Assembly (NCBI GenBank): GCA_963850415.1 | Contig: CAWKLE010000003.1 | Location: 1,274,522 to 1,338,521 of the forward strand | Length of the DNA: 64,000 nt | Source of the DNA: VAXT01 sp963850415 | GTDB lineage: Bacteria; Actinomycetota; Thermoleophilia; Gaiellales; Gaiellaceae | Direction of reading: 5' to 3' | Part shown: positions 45,144 to 52,960 of the stretch, in pieces | Numbering within the stretch: position 1 is the first letter of the stretch | How the letters are laid out: the number at the start of each line of letters is the position of its first letter | The notes under the pieces: model-generated | What the model saw: only the letters and a program-made list of their open reading frames with translations | Databases searched by the model: none | Told to the model about the DNA's origin: nothing | Translations under genes and position numbers: made by a program

Positions 45144-46889
45144 CTAGCGAACTCTTTCCTTGACCTGCGCCATCCACTTCAGCGACTGCAGGTACGCGAG
45201 CGACTTCGGGCGGCGCAGGATCTCGGCCGTCCGCAGGCTGAGCAGGAACTCGTCCGGGCCGTCGAATGCGCGCATCCGAAGCCCTCCGGTCGCCAGCCCT
45301 GGCGGGACGTGCGCGTCGGAGCCCGCGCCCATCATCAGGTTGTACTTGCGCGCGAACCTGAGCGCCTCGTCGTTGTAGGCCTCGAAGAGCAGGCGGGCGT
45401 TGTAGACCTCGAACACGTCGATGTCGCCGAGGTTGCGATGCAGCGTCGCCGGGTCCGGGATCGAGTGCATGCGGTCGAACGGATGTGGGAGATAGACGAG
45501 ACCGCCCTGGGCCTTGATCGCGGCGATCGTGTCCGCGAACGACATGCCCCGCGGGATCTCCTCGGACAGGAAGAGCCCGATCACCTCGCCCTGGCCGTCG
45601 GTCTTGACCTCCTCGCCCGGGATCACGATCAGGTTCCGCCCGCGGGCGAGCTCCACGGCCTCGAGCGCGCCGCCGAAGACGTTGTGGTCGGTGACAGCGA
45701 TTGCACCCAGGCCCGCACTCTCGGCGTGGTCGAGCAGGTCTTCGACCTCGACCGAGCAGTCGGCCGACCACGACGTGTGCAGGTGGAGGTCGGCCAAGAT
45801 CCAGGGCCTGTCCCCAAGAGGCTCGTCCGACTTTGGAACAGTCTGTTGCGAAGTCCTTCGGCGGCGGCCAAGCGTCGTGTAGACGTCCTCGAGCTCTTCG
45901 GCGACGTCGTCGAACGTCTTGCCCTCCACTCCGCGCCTCGCTTCCTCGGAGAGCTGCGTGCGGAGCGGCTCGTTCTCGGCGAACCGGGCCAGCGCCGCGG
46001 CGGCCAGCTCGGGCTGCTCCTGGACCCCGGGCGGAGAGGCGATCGCCGCGCCGGCCGCGGCCGCCTCGAGGGCGACGCGCGACAGGCCTTCGAGCGCCGG
46101 CACGAAGATCGCGGCTTCGGCGAGGATCGGCGCCCTGCTCTTCCCGTCCCGGGCGGTGCGAACGCGTGCCCTGCCACGGAGCTTCGCCGGAACAGCGGGT
46201 CGTCCGGCCAGCTTCTTCGTCCGGAGGTAGACGAGCTCCCAGTCCGTCAGCTCGCGGAGGGCGCGCTGGACTGCTCGGGCCAGAGGACGCTCGATCGGAC
46301 GCCACTCGAGCACGACGAGCTGCCGCTTCTGGCCGGGCTTGAAGAGCTCCGCGTCCACGCCTTCCGAGACGATCCGGTACTCGCCCGGGAAGCGCTCGGC
46401 CGCGGCATGGGCAGCTTCCGGCGACGAGGCGACGAGCGCGTCGATCCGCCCGAGCAGCTTCTCGCGCTGCGCCTTCGCGGGCGGGTACCCGAGCCGTTCG
46501 GGCGAGAAGAAGCTGGCGACGCTCAAAGCCCGCGCGTCCCGGAGCGCGAGGTACGAGAGGCTCGGCAGCCCAGGCTCGAAGCCGTGGACGACGTCGAACT
46601 CTCCCCGGGTGAGAGCCGTGGCCAGGTTCGCGCGGACGCCGACCGGGAGGCCGATCCTGCTCCGCCGCGAGATCGGGACGGCCGGGCCGAGCGCGATCAG
46701 CGGCGCGGCGACGCCGTCACGCAGCGCGCGCCGGCCGGCGGCGAGGTCTGCCGCGTGATTCGAGGGAGCGAGGACGCTGACCGAGTGGCCGCGCTCCCGG
46801 AGTGCTTCTGCGATGCCGGCGACGTGTTCGTTCACGTCGTGTGGCTGCGACCACGAGAAGGGCGTGACCAGGCAGATTCGCAGGGACAC
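45144..46889 (-). CDS. GT4 glycosyltransferase fused to a PHP-domain
   Basis: About 581 residues. Residues 1-350 are a GT-B glycosyltransferase (LRICLVTPFSWSQPHDVNEH, FDVVHGFEPGLPSLSYLA, and a C-terminal half with ALEGLSRVALEAAAAGAAI). Residues 370-580 are a PHP domain (ADLHLHTSWSADCSVEVEDL, AVTDHNVFGG, VYLPHPFDR, GAGSDAHVPPG), with the metal His and Asp residues intact. GTG 46889 is used because TACACT at 46903-46898 predicts a transcript starting there; GTG 46895 is an alternative. It may act in inositol-lipid or polysaccharide synthesis. Confidence 0.85.
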   Translation of the reverse strand: MSLRICLVTPFSWSQPHDVNEHVAGIAEALRERGHSVSVLAPSNHAADLAAGRRALRDGVAAPLIALGPAVPISRRSRIGLPVGVRANLATALTRGEFDVVHGFEPGLPSLSYLALRDARALSVASFFSPERLGYPPAKAQREKLLGRIDALVASSPEAAHAAAERFPGEYRIVSEGVDAELFKPGQKRQLVVLEWRPIERPLARAVQRALRELTDWELVYLRTKKLAGRPAVPAKLRGRARVRTARDGKSRAPILAEAAIFVPALEGLSRVALEAAAAGAAIASPPGVQEQPELAAAALARFAENEPLRTQLSEEARRGVEGKTFDDVAEELEDVYTTLGRRRRTSQQTVPKSDEPLGDRPWILADLHLHTSWSADCSVEVEDLLDHAESAGLGAIAVTDHNVFGGALEAVELARGRNLIVIPGEEVKTDGQGEVIGLFLSEEIPRGMSFADTIAAIKAQGGLVYLPHPFDRMHSIPDPATLHRNLGDIDVFEVYNARLLFEAYNDEALRFARKYNLMMGAGSDAHVPPGLATGGLRMRAFDGPDEFLLSLRTAEILRRPKSLAYLQSLKWMAQVKERVR

Positions 46890-46952
46890 GACCACCGAGT
46901 GTAGTGCGGTCGCGGAGGCCGGCTCGCACCGGCCCCCGCGTGCTTCGGGGAA

Positions 46953-48425
46953 CTAGTCCCGAGCGGCCGCTTTGGCCTTGGCCGTCTTGTGGCCGTACTT
47001 CTTGATGAAGCTCTCGACGGCGTCGTGCGCCTCGTCGTCCTGGAGCTGCTTCGGCGGCGACTTCATCAGGTACGCGCTCGGCCCTTCGAGCGCCCCGCCG
47101 ACGCCGTTGTCGAGCGCGAGCTTCGCGAGCCGCACCGCGTCGATCACGATCCCGGCCGAGTTCGGCGAGTCCCAGACCTCGAGCTTGAGCTCGACGTTGA
47201 GCGGCACGTCGCCGAAGGACGTGCCCTCCATGCGGATGTACGCCCACTTGCGGTCGGTCAGCCACGGAACGTAGTCGGACGGGCCGACGTGCACGTTCTC
47301 GGCGCCGAGGTCGTAGTCGAGCATCGACGTGACCGCGTTCGTCTTCGAGATCTTCTTCGACTCGAGGCGCTCACGCTCGAGCATGTTCAGGAAGTCCGAG
47401 TTGCCGCCGACGTTGAGCTGCATCGTCTTGTCGAGGTGCACGCCGCGCTCGCGGAACAGCGAGGTCAGGACGCGGTGCGTGATCGTCGCGCCGACCTGCG
47501 ACTTGATGTCGTCGCCGACGATCGGGAGCCCGCGCTCCTCGAACTGGCGCCCGAAGTAGCCACCCTTGGCGATGAAGACGGGCATGCAGTTCACCATCGC
47601 GCAGCCCGCGTTCAGGATCTGCTCCGTGTACCACTTGGTCGCCTCCTCGGAGCCGACCGGGAGGTAGTTGACGACGACGTCCGTGCCCGTCTCCTGAAGG
47701 ATGTTCACGACGTCGTCGGTGTCGCCGGGCGCCTTCTCGACGATCTCGGACAGGTACTTGCCGAGCCCGTCGTGGGTCATCCCGCGCGAGACGGTGATGC
47801 CCGTCTTCGGGACGTCGGCGAACTTGATCGTGTTGTTCGGCTTGGCCCAGATCGCGTCGGAGAGGTCTTTCCCGACCTTCGCGGTCGTGACGTCGAATGC
47901 GGCCGTGAACTCCACGTCGCGGACGTGGTAGCCGCCGAGGTCGACGTGCATGAGCCCGGGGACGAACTCGTCCGGCGAGGCGTCCTTGTAGTACTCGACT
48001 CCCTGCAGGAGCGAGTTGGCGCAGTTGCCGACGCCGATGATCGCGACGCGGACCTTGCCGTTCCCGCGCGCTTTGCCGTTCTGGCTGCCGTTCTTTGGCA
48101 TTGGTTCCTTTCTGGGGGTGATTGCGTCGAGGCGCTCGGCGAGCGACTCGACGACGACGGTGTTCGTACTGCTTTTGCGCTCGCGCGCGGCGTCGTCGAG
48201 CCTGCGCTTGAGGGCGGGCGGGACGCGCAGGAGCACGTCGCCGCTCTCGCCGGGCGCAGGGCCGCGCCGGCCGCTCGGCGTGAAGTCGACGTCGAACTCG
48301 TCGGCGAGGATCGCGACGGCGACGTCGTTGAGAGTGCTGTCCCGGCGCGAGACCTCGCGGCCCAGCCGGCGCTTCAGGGACTTGGGCATCCGGACGAGGA
48401 TGCTGGTCTGCTCTCTCTTCGCCAT
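46953..48425 (-). CDS. ino1: Tandem RHH DNA-binding domain fused in frame to inositol-3-phosphate synthase
   Basis: 490 residues from ATG 48425. Residues 6-45 (SILVRMPKSLKRRLGREVSR) and 64-100 (DVLLRVPPALKRRLDDAARE) are two ribbon-helix-helix units. From residue 109 the sequence is myo-inositol-1-phosphate synthase (VRVAIIGVGNCANSLLQG, VNCMPVFIAKGGYFG, LNVGGNSDFLNM), the first step of inositol lipid and mycothiol synthesis. No stop separates them. ATG 48101 has its own AAGGA, so the 382-residue enzyme could also be made alone. Palindromic operators precede the gene. Confidence 0.88.
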   Translation of the reverse strand: MAKREQTSILVRMPKSLKRRLGREVSRRDSTLNDVAVAILADEFDVDFTPSGRRGPAPGESGDVLLRVPPALKRRLDDAARERKSSTNTVVVESLAERLDAITPRKEPMPKNGSQNGKARGNGKVRVAIIGVGNCANSLLQGVEYYKDASPDEFVPGLMHVDLGGYHVRDVEFTAAFDVTTAKVGKDLSDAIWAKPNNTIKFADVPKTGITVSRGMTHDGLGKYLSEIVEKAPGDTDDVVNILQETGTDVVVNYLPVGSEEATKWYTEQILNAGCAMVNCMPVFIAKGGYFGRQFEERGLPIVGDDIKSQVGATITHRVLTSLFRERGVHLDKTMQLNVGGNSDFLNMLERERLESKKISKTNAVTSMLDYDLGAENVHVGPSDYVPWLTDRKWAYIRMEGTSFGDVPLNVELKLEVWDSPNSAGIVIDAVRLAKLALDNGVGGALEGPSAYLMKSPPKQLQDDEAHDAVESFIKKYGHKTAKAKAAARD

Positions 48426-48427
48426 TT

Positions 48428-48454
48428 CTGCTAGCAGCGAGCTGCTGCTAGCAG
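48428..48454. promoter_or_regulatory. Paired CTGCTAGCAG operators upstream of the RHH-ino1 gene
   Basis: Two copies of the perfect palindrome CTGCTAGCAG lie at 48428-48437 and 48445-48454, centres 17 bp apart, immediately before the ATG at 48425. A partial third copy, CTGCTAGCA, is at 48485-48493 inside the next gene. GATACT (48460-48455, minus) is a possible -10 box. Tandem palindromes are typical RHH sites, so autoregulation is likely. Confidence 0.65.
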
Positions 48455-48458
48455 AGTA

Positions 48459-49079
48459 TCAGCCTTGGCGGAGCTGCGACCGAACTGCTAGCACGCGCTG
48501 GACGACGGTGATCCACGCCGTCGCGGTCAACAGGTAGATCGCCCAGGGCAGGACGCCCCACGGAGCGAGCACGAGACCGGTCACGATCACGACCACTCGC
48601 TCGGCCCGGCTCCCGATGCCCACGTCCCCCTTCAGCCCCAGCGCCTCCGCGCGCGCGCGCGAGTAGCTGACGAGGAACGAGCCTGCGACCGCGGCGAAGG
48701 CGAACGCGAGTGCGACCTCGTTCCCGTCCCGGAAGAAGACGAGCGCGATCGCTCCGAGCATGAACGCCTCGCCGATGCGGTCGGTCGTCGAGTCGAGGAA
48801 CGCGCCGAAGGTCGTCCCCTTGCCGCTCGAACGCGCGAGCGCCCCGTCGAGGATGTCGAGCACCGAGCCGATGACGAAGAGCGCGGCCCCGACCCAGAAG
48901 CAGAGGATCTCGTTGCGGTACTCGAAGTAGACGACGACGCTCGCGATCGCGCAGATCGTCACACCGGCGAACGTGAGCGCGTCGGGTGAGATCGGCGTGC
49001 GCGCGAGGTGCCCCATCCAGCGCGCGGCAACCCGGCGCACACCGGCCGTGTACGCCTCTTTCAGGCCTCCGGCGGTCAG
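48459..49079 (-). CDS. CDP-alcohol phosphatidyltransferase (PIP synthase-like), probable CTG start
   Basis: About 206 residues, five or six helices. The CDP-alcohol signature DGALARSSGKGTTFGAFLD (DGx2ARx8Gx3Dx3D) is complete. Next to inositol phosphate synthase, phosphatidylinositol phosphate synthase is the best guess; phosphatidylglycerol phosphate synthase is possible. The N-terminal KEAYTAGVRRVAARW precedes the first GTG (49040). The only start covering it is CTG 49079, overlapping the PAP2 stop (CTGA), or CTG 49064. Confidence 0.85.
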   Translation of the reverse strand: MTAGGLKEAYTAGVRRVAARWMGHLARTPISPDALTFAGVTICAIASVVVYFEYRNEILCFWVGAALFVIGSVLDILDGALARSSGKGTTFGAFLDSTTDRIGEAFMLGAIALVFFRDGNEVALAFAFAAVAGSFLVSYSRARAEALGLKGDVGIGSRAERVVVIVTGLVLAPWGVLPWAIYLLTATAWITVVQRVLAVRSQLRQG

Positions 49080-49834
49080 GCCGGCGCCGGCCGCACCCGC
49101 GCGACGAAGCGCCGCAGGTGCTTGTGGTTGACGACCGCGGCCGCGACGGTCGCGACGAGGATCCCGGCCACGATGTCGAGCCAGAAGTGGTTGCCGGTCG
49201 CCATCACACAGAACCAGACCCAGAGCGGCCAGAGCAGCCAGAGCGCCTTCGCCCACTTCGAGCGGACGATGAAGAAGAGCCCGACGCCGATGATCAGCGA
49301 GTCCGCCGCGTGCAGGCTGGGCATCGCCGCGTACGGGTTCGCGTCGGCGCGGACGATCGCGCTGTTGTGGTTGATGCCGAAGTTGGCGAGCGTGTCGACG
49401 AAGCCGAGCTCCGGGAACATCCGCGGCGGCGCGGTCGGCATCAGCACGAAGCCGATCAGCCCGATCACATTCGCGAGCAGGATCGTGTTGCGCAGCGGGA
49501 CGAAGTGGTCGTTGCGCCGCAGGTAGACCCAGAGCAGGACGAGCCCGAGCACCGTGAACTGCGAGTGCCAGTACGTCAGGGACGTCGCCTCGCGGAGCAC
49601 GTTCGACGACGCGACGAAGCTCTGGAGCGACAGCTCCCAGAGTCCCGTGATGCGGTGCTCGAAGTCCGCGACGCGCAGGCCGTTCTTGAACGCCTGGAAC
49701 GCATCGCGATCCGCGACCCCGCGCGTGTAGCGATACGCAAACAGGAAGCCGAACCAGATCGCCAGCTGGCGGATCAGGTCGAGAGGCCCGTGCGGAAGGA
49801 TTCGGGCCCGAGCAGCCGTGGCGGCACTGGACAC
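49076..49834 (-). CDS. PAP2_3-family (inositol phosphotransferase-like) membrane protein
   Basis: 252 residues from GTG 49834, six helices. AMPSLHAADSL and GNHFWLDIVAG are the C2 and C3 phosphatase/transferase motifs with the catalytic histidines. The family (PF14378) includes Aur1-type inositol phosphotransferases. Together with ino1 and the phosphatidyltransferase this suggests lipid-inositol metabolism at the membrane. Confidence 0.85.
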   Translation of the reverse strand: MSSAATAARARILPHGPLDLIRQLAIWFGFLFAYRYTRGVADRDAFQAFKNGLRVADFEHRITGLWELSLQSFVASSNVLREATSLTYWHSQFTVLGLVLLWVYLRRNDHFVPLRNTILLANVIGLIGFVLMPTAPPRMFPELGFVDTLANFGINHNSAIVRADANPYAAMPSLHAADSLIIGVGLFFIVRSKWAKALWLLWPLWVWFCVMATGNHFWLDIVAGILVATVAAAVVNHKHLRRFVARVRPAPA

Positions 49835-49863
49835 GATGGTTCATTTTAGACTCCGGCGCGGGT

Positions 49864-50694
49864 GTGACGGAGTTTTCGCGTCAAACGGTCGATAACTGGA
49901 GCGAGAAGCTCCTGCGCACGTCGGGGTACGAACGAAGCGGTTTTGCGGCGGGTTTCGACGCGAATCGGCCCGCGCCGCCGGACGTTCTCGTCGACATCTT
50001 GTGCCTCCAAGCACGAGTTGACAGACCGCGGCTCGTCGTCGATCTCGGCAGCGGAACGGGTCTCTCGACGAAGATCTGGGCCGATCGCGCGGACGAGGTC
50101 GTCGGGGTCGAGGCGAGCCCGGAGATGCGTGAGCAGGCCGAGGGCGCGACCCGGGCGGACAATGTGCGCTTCGTCCAGGCGTATGCCCAGGCGACGGGCC
50201 TGCCGGACGGCGAGGCGGACATCGCCACCTGCTCGCAGGCACTCCACTGGATGGAGCCGGAGCCGACCCTCGCCGAGGCGGCACGCATTCTCCGGCCGGG
50301 CGGTGTGTTCGCCGCATACGACTACGACTGGCCGCCGATCGTGGGCTGGGAGGTCGAGGTCGCCTTCGAGGAGGTCTTACGGCGCGTCCGGGCCGGCCGC
50401 GCGCCGGACGGCAGAGGGATGCGCTACTCGAAGGACGGGCACCTGGAGCGGATCAAGGCCAGCGGGCATTTCAGGTACGCGCGCGAGATCGTCTTCCACT
50501 CCCGCGACCGGGCGAACGCGGAGCGGATCGTCGGCATGGCGCTCAGCCTCGGGCCGTTGACGGTGCTCCTCGAGGACGGCAAGAGCGAGGACGAGCTCGG
50601 GCTCACAGCCCTGCGAGAGGCGGCCGATCGAGCGCTTGGAGAGCGCGAAGCCGAGATCTTCCTCGGCTACCGCATCCGCCTGGGCGTCCGCTAG
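49864..50694 (+). CDS. Class I SAM-dependent methyltransferase
   Basis: 276 residues. LVVDLGSGTGLSTKIWAD is the SAM motif I, VVGVEASPEMREQAE motif II, and DIATCSQALHWMEPE motif III. A C-terminal helical cap follows. Small-molecule methyltransferase; substrate unknown. GTG 49864. It overlaps the convergent moaA gene by 4 bp. Confidence 0.88.
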   Translation: MTEFSRQTVDNWSEKLLRTSGYERSGFAAGFDANRPAPPDVLVDILCLQARVDRPRLVVDLGSGTGLSTKIWADRADEVVGVEASPEMREQAEGATRADNVRFVQAYAQATGLPDGEADIATCSQALHWMEPEPTLAEAARILRPGGVFAAYDYDWPPIVGWEVEVAFEEVLRRVRAGRAPDGRGMRYSKDGHLERIKASGHFRYAREIVFHSRDRANAERIVGMALSLGPLTVLLEDGKSEDELGLTALREAADRALGEREAEIFLGYRIRLGVR

Positions 50695-51680
50695 CCGCCG
50701 ATCTGGGACATGGACCGCGACGCCCGCACGAAGCCGGGCTCGTTGATCTTGTGCTTCAGCTCCTTGTGGCGGACCGCAAAGCGGAGCAGGTCGCGCAGCT
50801 CGTCGTCGCTCGCGCCGCCGCGGAGCGGAGCCTTCAGGTCCCACTCGCGCCGCGAGAAGAGACACGTGCGAAGCTGGCCGTCCGCGGTCAGGCGGATCCG
50901 GTCGCAGCTGGAGCAGAACGGCTCCGAGACCGGGTTGACGAAGCCGATCTCGCCCGCGCCGTCGGCGAAGCGGAAGCGGCGGGCCGTAGAGGATTTCTTG
51001 GCCGGGATCTCGACGAGCGGCCAGTGCTCTTCGATCAGCGCGCGGATCTCGCCTCCGGAGAGAACCTCGTCCTCGCGCCACGCCTCGTCCGCGTCGAGCG
51101 GCATGAACTCGATGAAGCGCACGACATACGGCTTGCGTCGGGCGAGCTCGGCCAGGGCCGGAACTTCTTCCTCGGTGAAGCCGCGGATCGCGACGCAGTT
51201 GACCTTGATCGGGCGCAGCTCCGGGTAGCGCTCGGCCTCGGTCAGCCCGGCAAGCACCTTGTCCAGGGCGTCGCGGCGCGTAATCTCCGCGAAGCGGACG
51301 TGCGAGAGCGAGTCGAGGGAGACGTTGAGCCGCGTGAGCCCGGCCTCGACGAGCGGGCCGGCGAGGCGGTCAAGCAGCACGCCGTTGGTCGTCAGCGAGA
51401 GGTCGCGCACGCCCGGTGTGTTCGAAAGCAGCTCGACGAGCACCGGCAGGTCGCGCCTGACGAGCGGCTCACCGCCTGTCAGCCGGATCTCGTCCACGCC
51501 CATCGAGGCGAGCACGCCGACGAGCCGCTGGATCTCCTCGAAGCTGAGAATCTCGTCGCGGGGTAGCCACTCGAGCCCCTCGGCGGGCATGCAGTAGCGG
51601 CACCGGAAGTTGCACTTGTCCGTGACCGAGACCCGCAGGCTGCGGATCTCCCGGTCCCAGGAGTCTGTGAGCGGCTCCAC
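50691..51680 (-). CDS. moaA: GTP 3',8-cyclase (molybdenum cofactor synthesis)
   Basis: 329 residues from GTG 51680. The radical-SAM site CNFRCRYC and SAM-binding GGEP are N-terminal; the second 4Fe-4S site CSSCDRIRLTADGQLRTC is C-terminal. Converts GTP to 3',8-cyclo-7,8-dihydro-GTP. No other mo- gene is in the window. The usual C-terminal GG is present (QIGG). Confidence 0.96.
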   Translation of the reverse strand: MEPLTDSWDREIRSLRVSVTDKCNFRCRYCMPAEGLEWLPRDEILSFEEIQRLVGVLASMGVDEIRLTGGEPLVRRDLPVLVELLSNTPGVRDLSLTTNGVLLDRLAGPLVEAGLTRLNVSLDSLSHVRFAEITRRDALDKVLAGLTEAERYPELRPIKVNCVAIRGFTEEEVPALAELARRKPYVVRFIEFMPLDADEAWREDEVLSGGEIRALIEEHWPLVEIPAKKSSTARRFRFADGAGEIGFVNPVSEPFCSSCDRIRLTADGQLRTCLFSRREWDLKAPLRGGASDDELRDLLRFAVRHKELKHKINEPGFVRASRSMSQIGG

Positions 51681-51718
51681 GCTCAGGAGGTTACCGGGGG
51701 ACTCGTTAGGCTCGCCCG

Positions 51719-52186
51719 GTGTCGCTGATCGACGACTGGCTGCCCGAGTTCGAGGTCGGGAAGCGGTATGACGCCGCCGTGGCGGCTGCCCCGGAGCGCG
51801 CGCTCGACCTCGTGCTCGCGGCGCCCGTGGCACCGGACCGGTCCGTCGCCGCGCTCCTTGCGCTGCGGGGGATGCCCGCCCGCGGGCGCACGGTCGAGGA
51901 GTATCTGCGAGCCCTCGACTTCGAGCACCTGGGCCGCACCAAGACCGAGTGGGCGGCCGCGCACGACGGGGCGCGGCTGAAGATCGCGATCGCTTTCGAG
52001 GCCGAGCCGATCCCCGGGGGCTCGCGCCTGACGACCGAGACGCGCGTCCGAGCCCTGGACGAGCGCACCCGACGGCGCTTTCGCCTCTACTGGCTCGCGA
52101 TCGGCCCGTTCTCGGCGCTCATCCGCCGCCGTTGGCTCGCGGCCGCGACGGCGTCGGCGAAGCGTTCGGCAGCGCCTTCCGCGTAG
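51719..52186 (+). CDS. SRPBCC-like or DUF2867-like conserved protein
   Basis: 155 residues from GTG 51719. The alternating hydrophobic strands and TETRVRALDERTRRRFRLYW followed by FSALIRR are a pattern I associate with small lipid-binding SRPBCC/DUF2867 proteins. No catalytic residues visible. Its last 100 bp overlap, antisense, the ATP-grasp gene. Low-confidence family call, high-confidence gene. Confidence 0.7.
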   Translation: MSLIDDWLPEFEVGKRYDAAVAAAPERALDLVLAAPVAPDRSVAALLALRGMPARGRTVEEYLRALDFEHLGRTKTEWAAAHDGARLKIAIAFEAEPIPGGSRLTTETRVRALDERTRRRFRLYWLAIGPFSALIRRRWLAAATASAKRSAAPSA

Positions 52187-52956
52187 CCGAGATAGAGCGA
52201 CGGCTCGGTGAGCTCGACCTCGAGCAGCAGGGGCCCCGGGAGCAGGTCGACTCGTGCGTACAGGAGCTGGCCGCGCTCGAACGGGACGGTGTTCAGCGCC
52301 CGCTCGGCGAGCGCGAGCTCAGCAGCGGAAGGCTCGGTTGCGCTGATCCGCTCTTCGAGATACAGGCCTTCGCCCGGATCGCCCCCGCGGGGTAGCAACG
52401 CAGCCTTCCGGACGGCGTGCGAGAACTCCCCGCAGAGAAACATGAGCGCGATCTCGCCTCGGTGGTCGACCGCCTCGAGGTACGGCTGCACCAGGACCGT
52501 TTTGCCCGCTGCGTGCAATCGATCGACGTGTTCCCGGGCTCGCTCGTCGCCGGCGTCGTAGCGGGCGGCTCCGATCGAGCCTGCGCCGACGGACGGCTTG
52601 ACGACGAACGCAGCATCGGGTGGCGCGAACGGCTCGCCCGGCGACACGAACGACGTCGGAACGGCGTCCCCCCCGAGCGTGGCGAGATAGCGCTTGTCCG
52701 TGTTCCAGCGCAGCACGTCCGGCGCGTTCAGTATCCGCGGGACCGATCCCGCCCACGTGAGGAACGCGTTCCGCCGATCCGGGTAGTCCCAGGTCGACCG
52801 GACGACCACGAGGTCGAAGTCGGCCCAGCGGACGCATTCGTCGTCCCACACGGCGGGGGTGGCCTCCACGCCGCGCGAGGCGAGCGCCTCGATCAGGGGC
52901 AGGGCATCCTCGTCGCCGTGCGGGACCTCTGCGCAGGTCGCGAGAGCTACCCGCAG
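52087..52956 (-). CDS. ATP-grasp ligase, probable CTG start
   Basis: 289 residues. The ATP-grasp core is VVKPSVGAGSIGAARYD, with a metal-binding LLEVELTEPSLYL near the C-terminus (YARVDLL before it). The natural N-terminus of this family is M-R-[VI]-A-L-A-T-C, and here exactly CTG CGG GTA GCT encodes it, at 52956. No ATG, GTG or TTG is nearby. Similar to DcsG-like or glutathione-synthetase-like ligases; substrate unknown. It follows the M29 gene by four bases. Confidence 0.82.
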   Translation of the reverse strand: MRVALATCAEVPHGDEDALPLIEALASRGVEATPAVWDDECVRWADFDLVVVRSTWDYPDRRNAFLTWAGSVPRILNAPDVLRWNTDKRYLATLGGDAVPTSFVSPGEPFAPPDAAFVVKPSVGAGSIGAARYDAGDERAREHVDRLHAAGKTVLVQPYLEAVDHRGEIALMFLCGEFSHAVRKAALLPRGGDPGEGLYLEERISATEPSAAELALAERALNTVPFERGQLLYARVDLLPGPLLLEVELTEPSLYLGYAEGAAERFADAVAAASQRRRMSAENGPIASQ

Positions 52957-52960
52957 GGCG

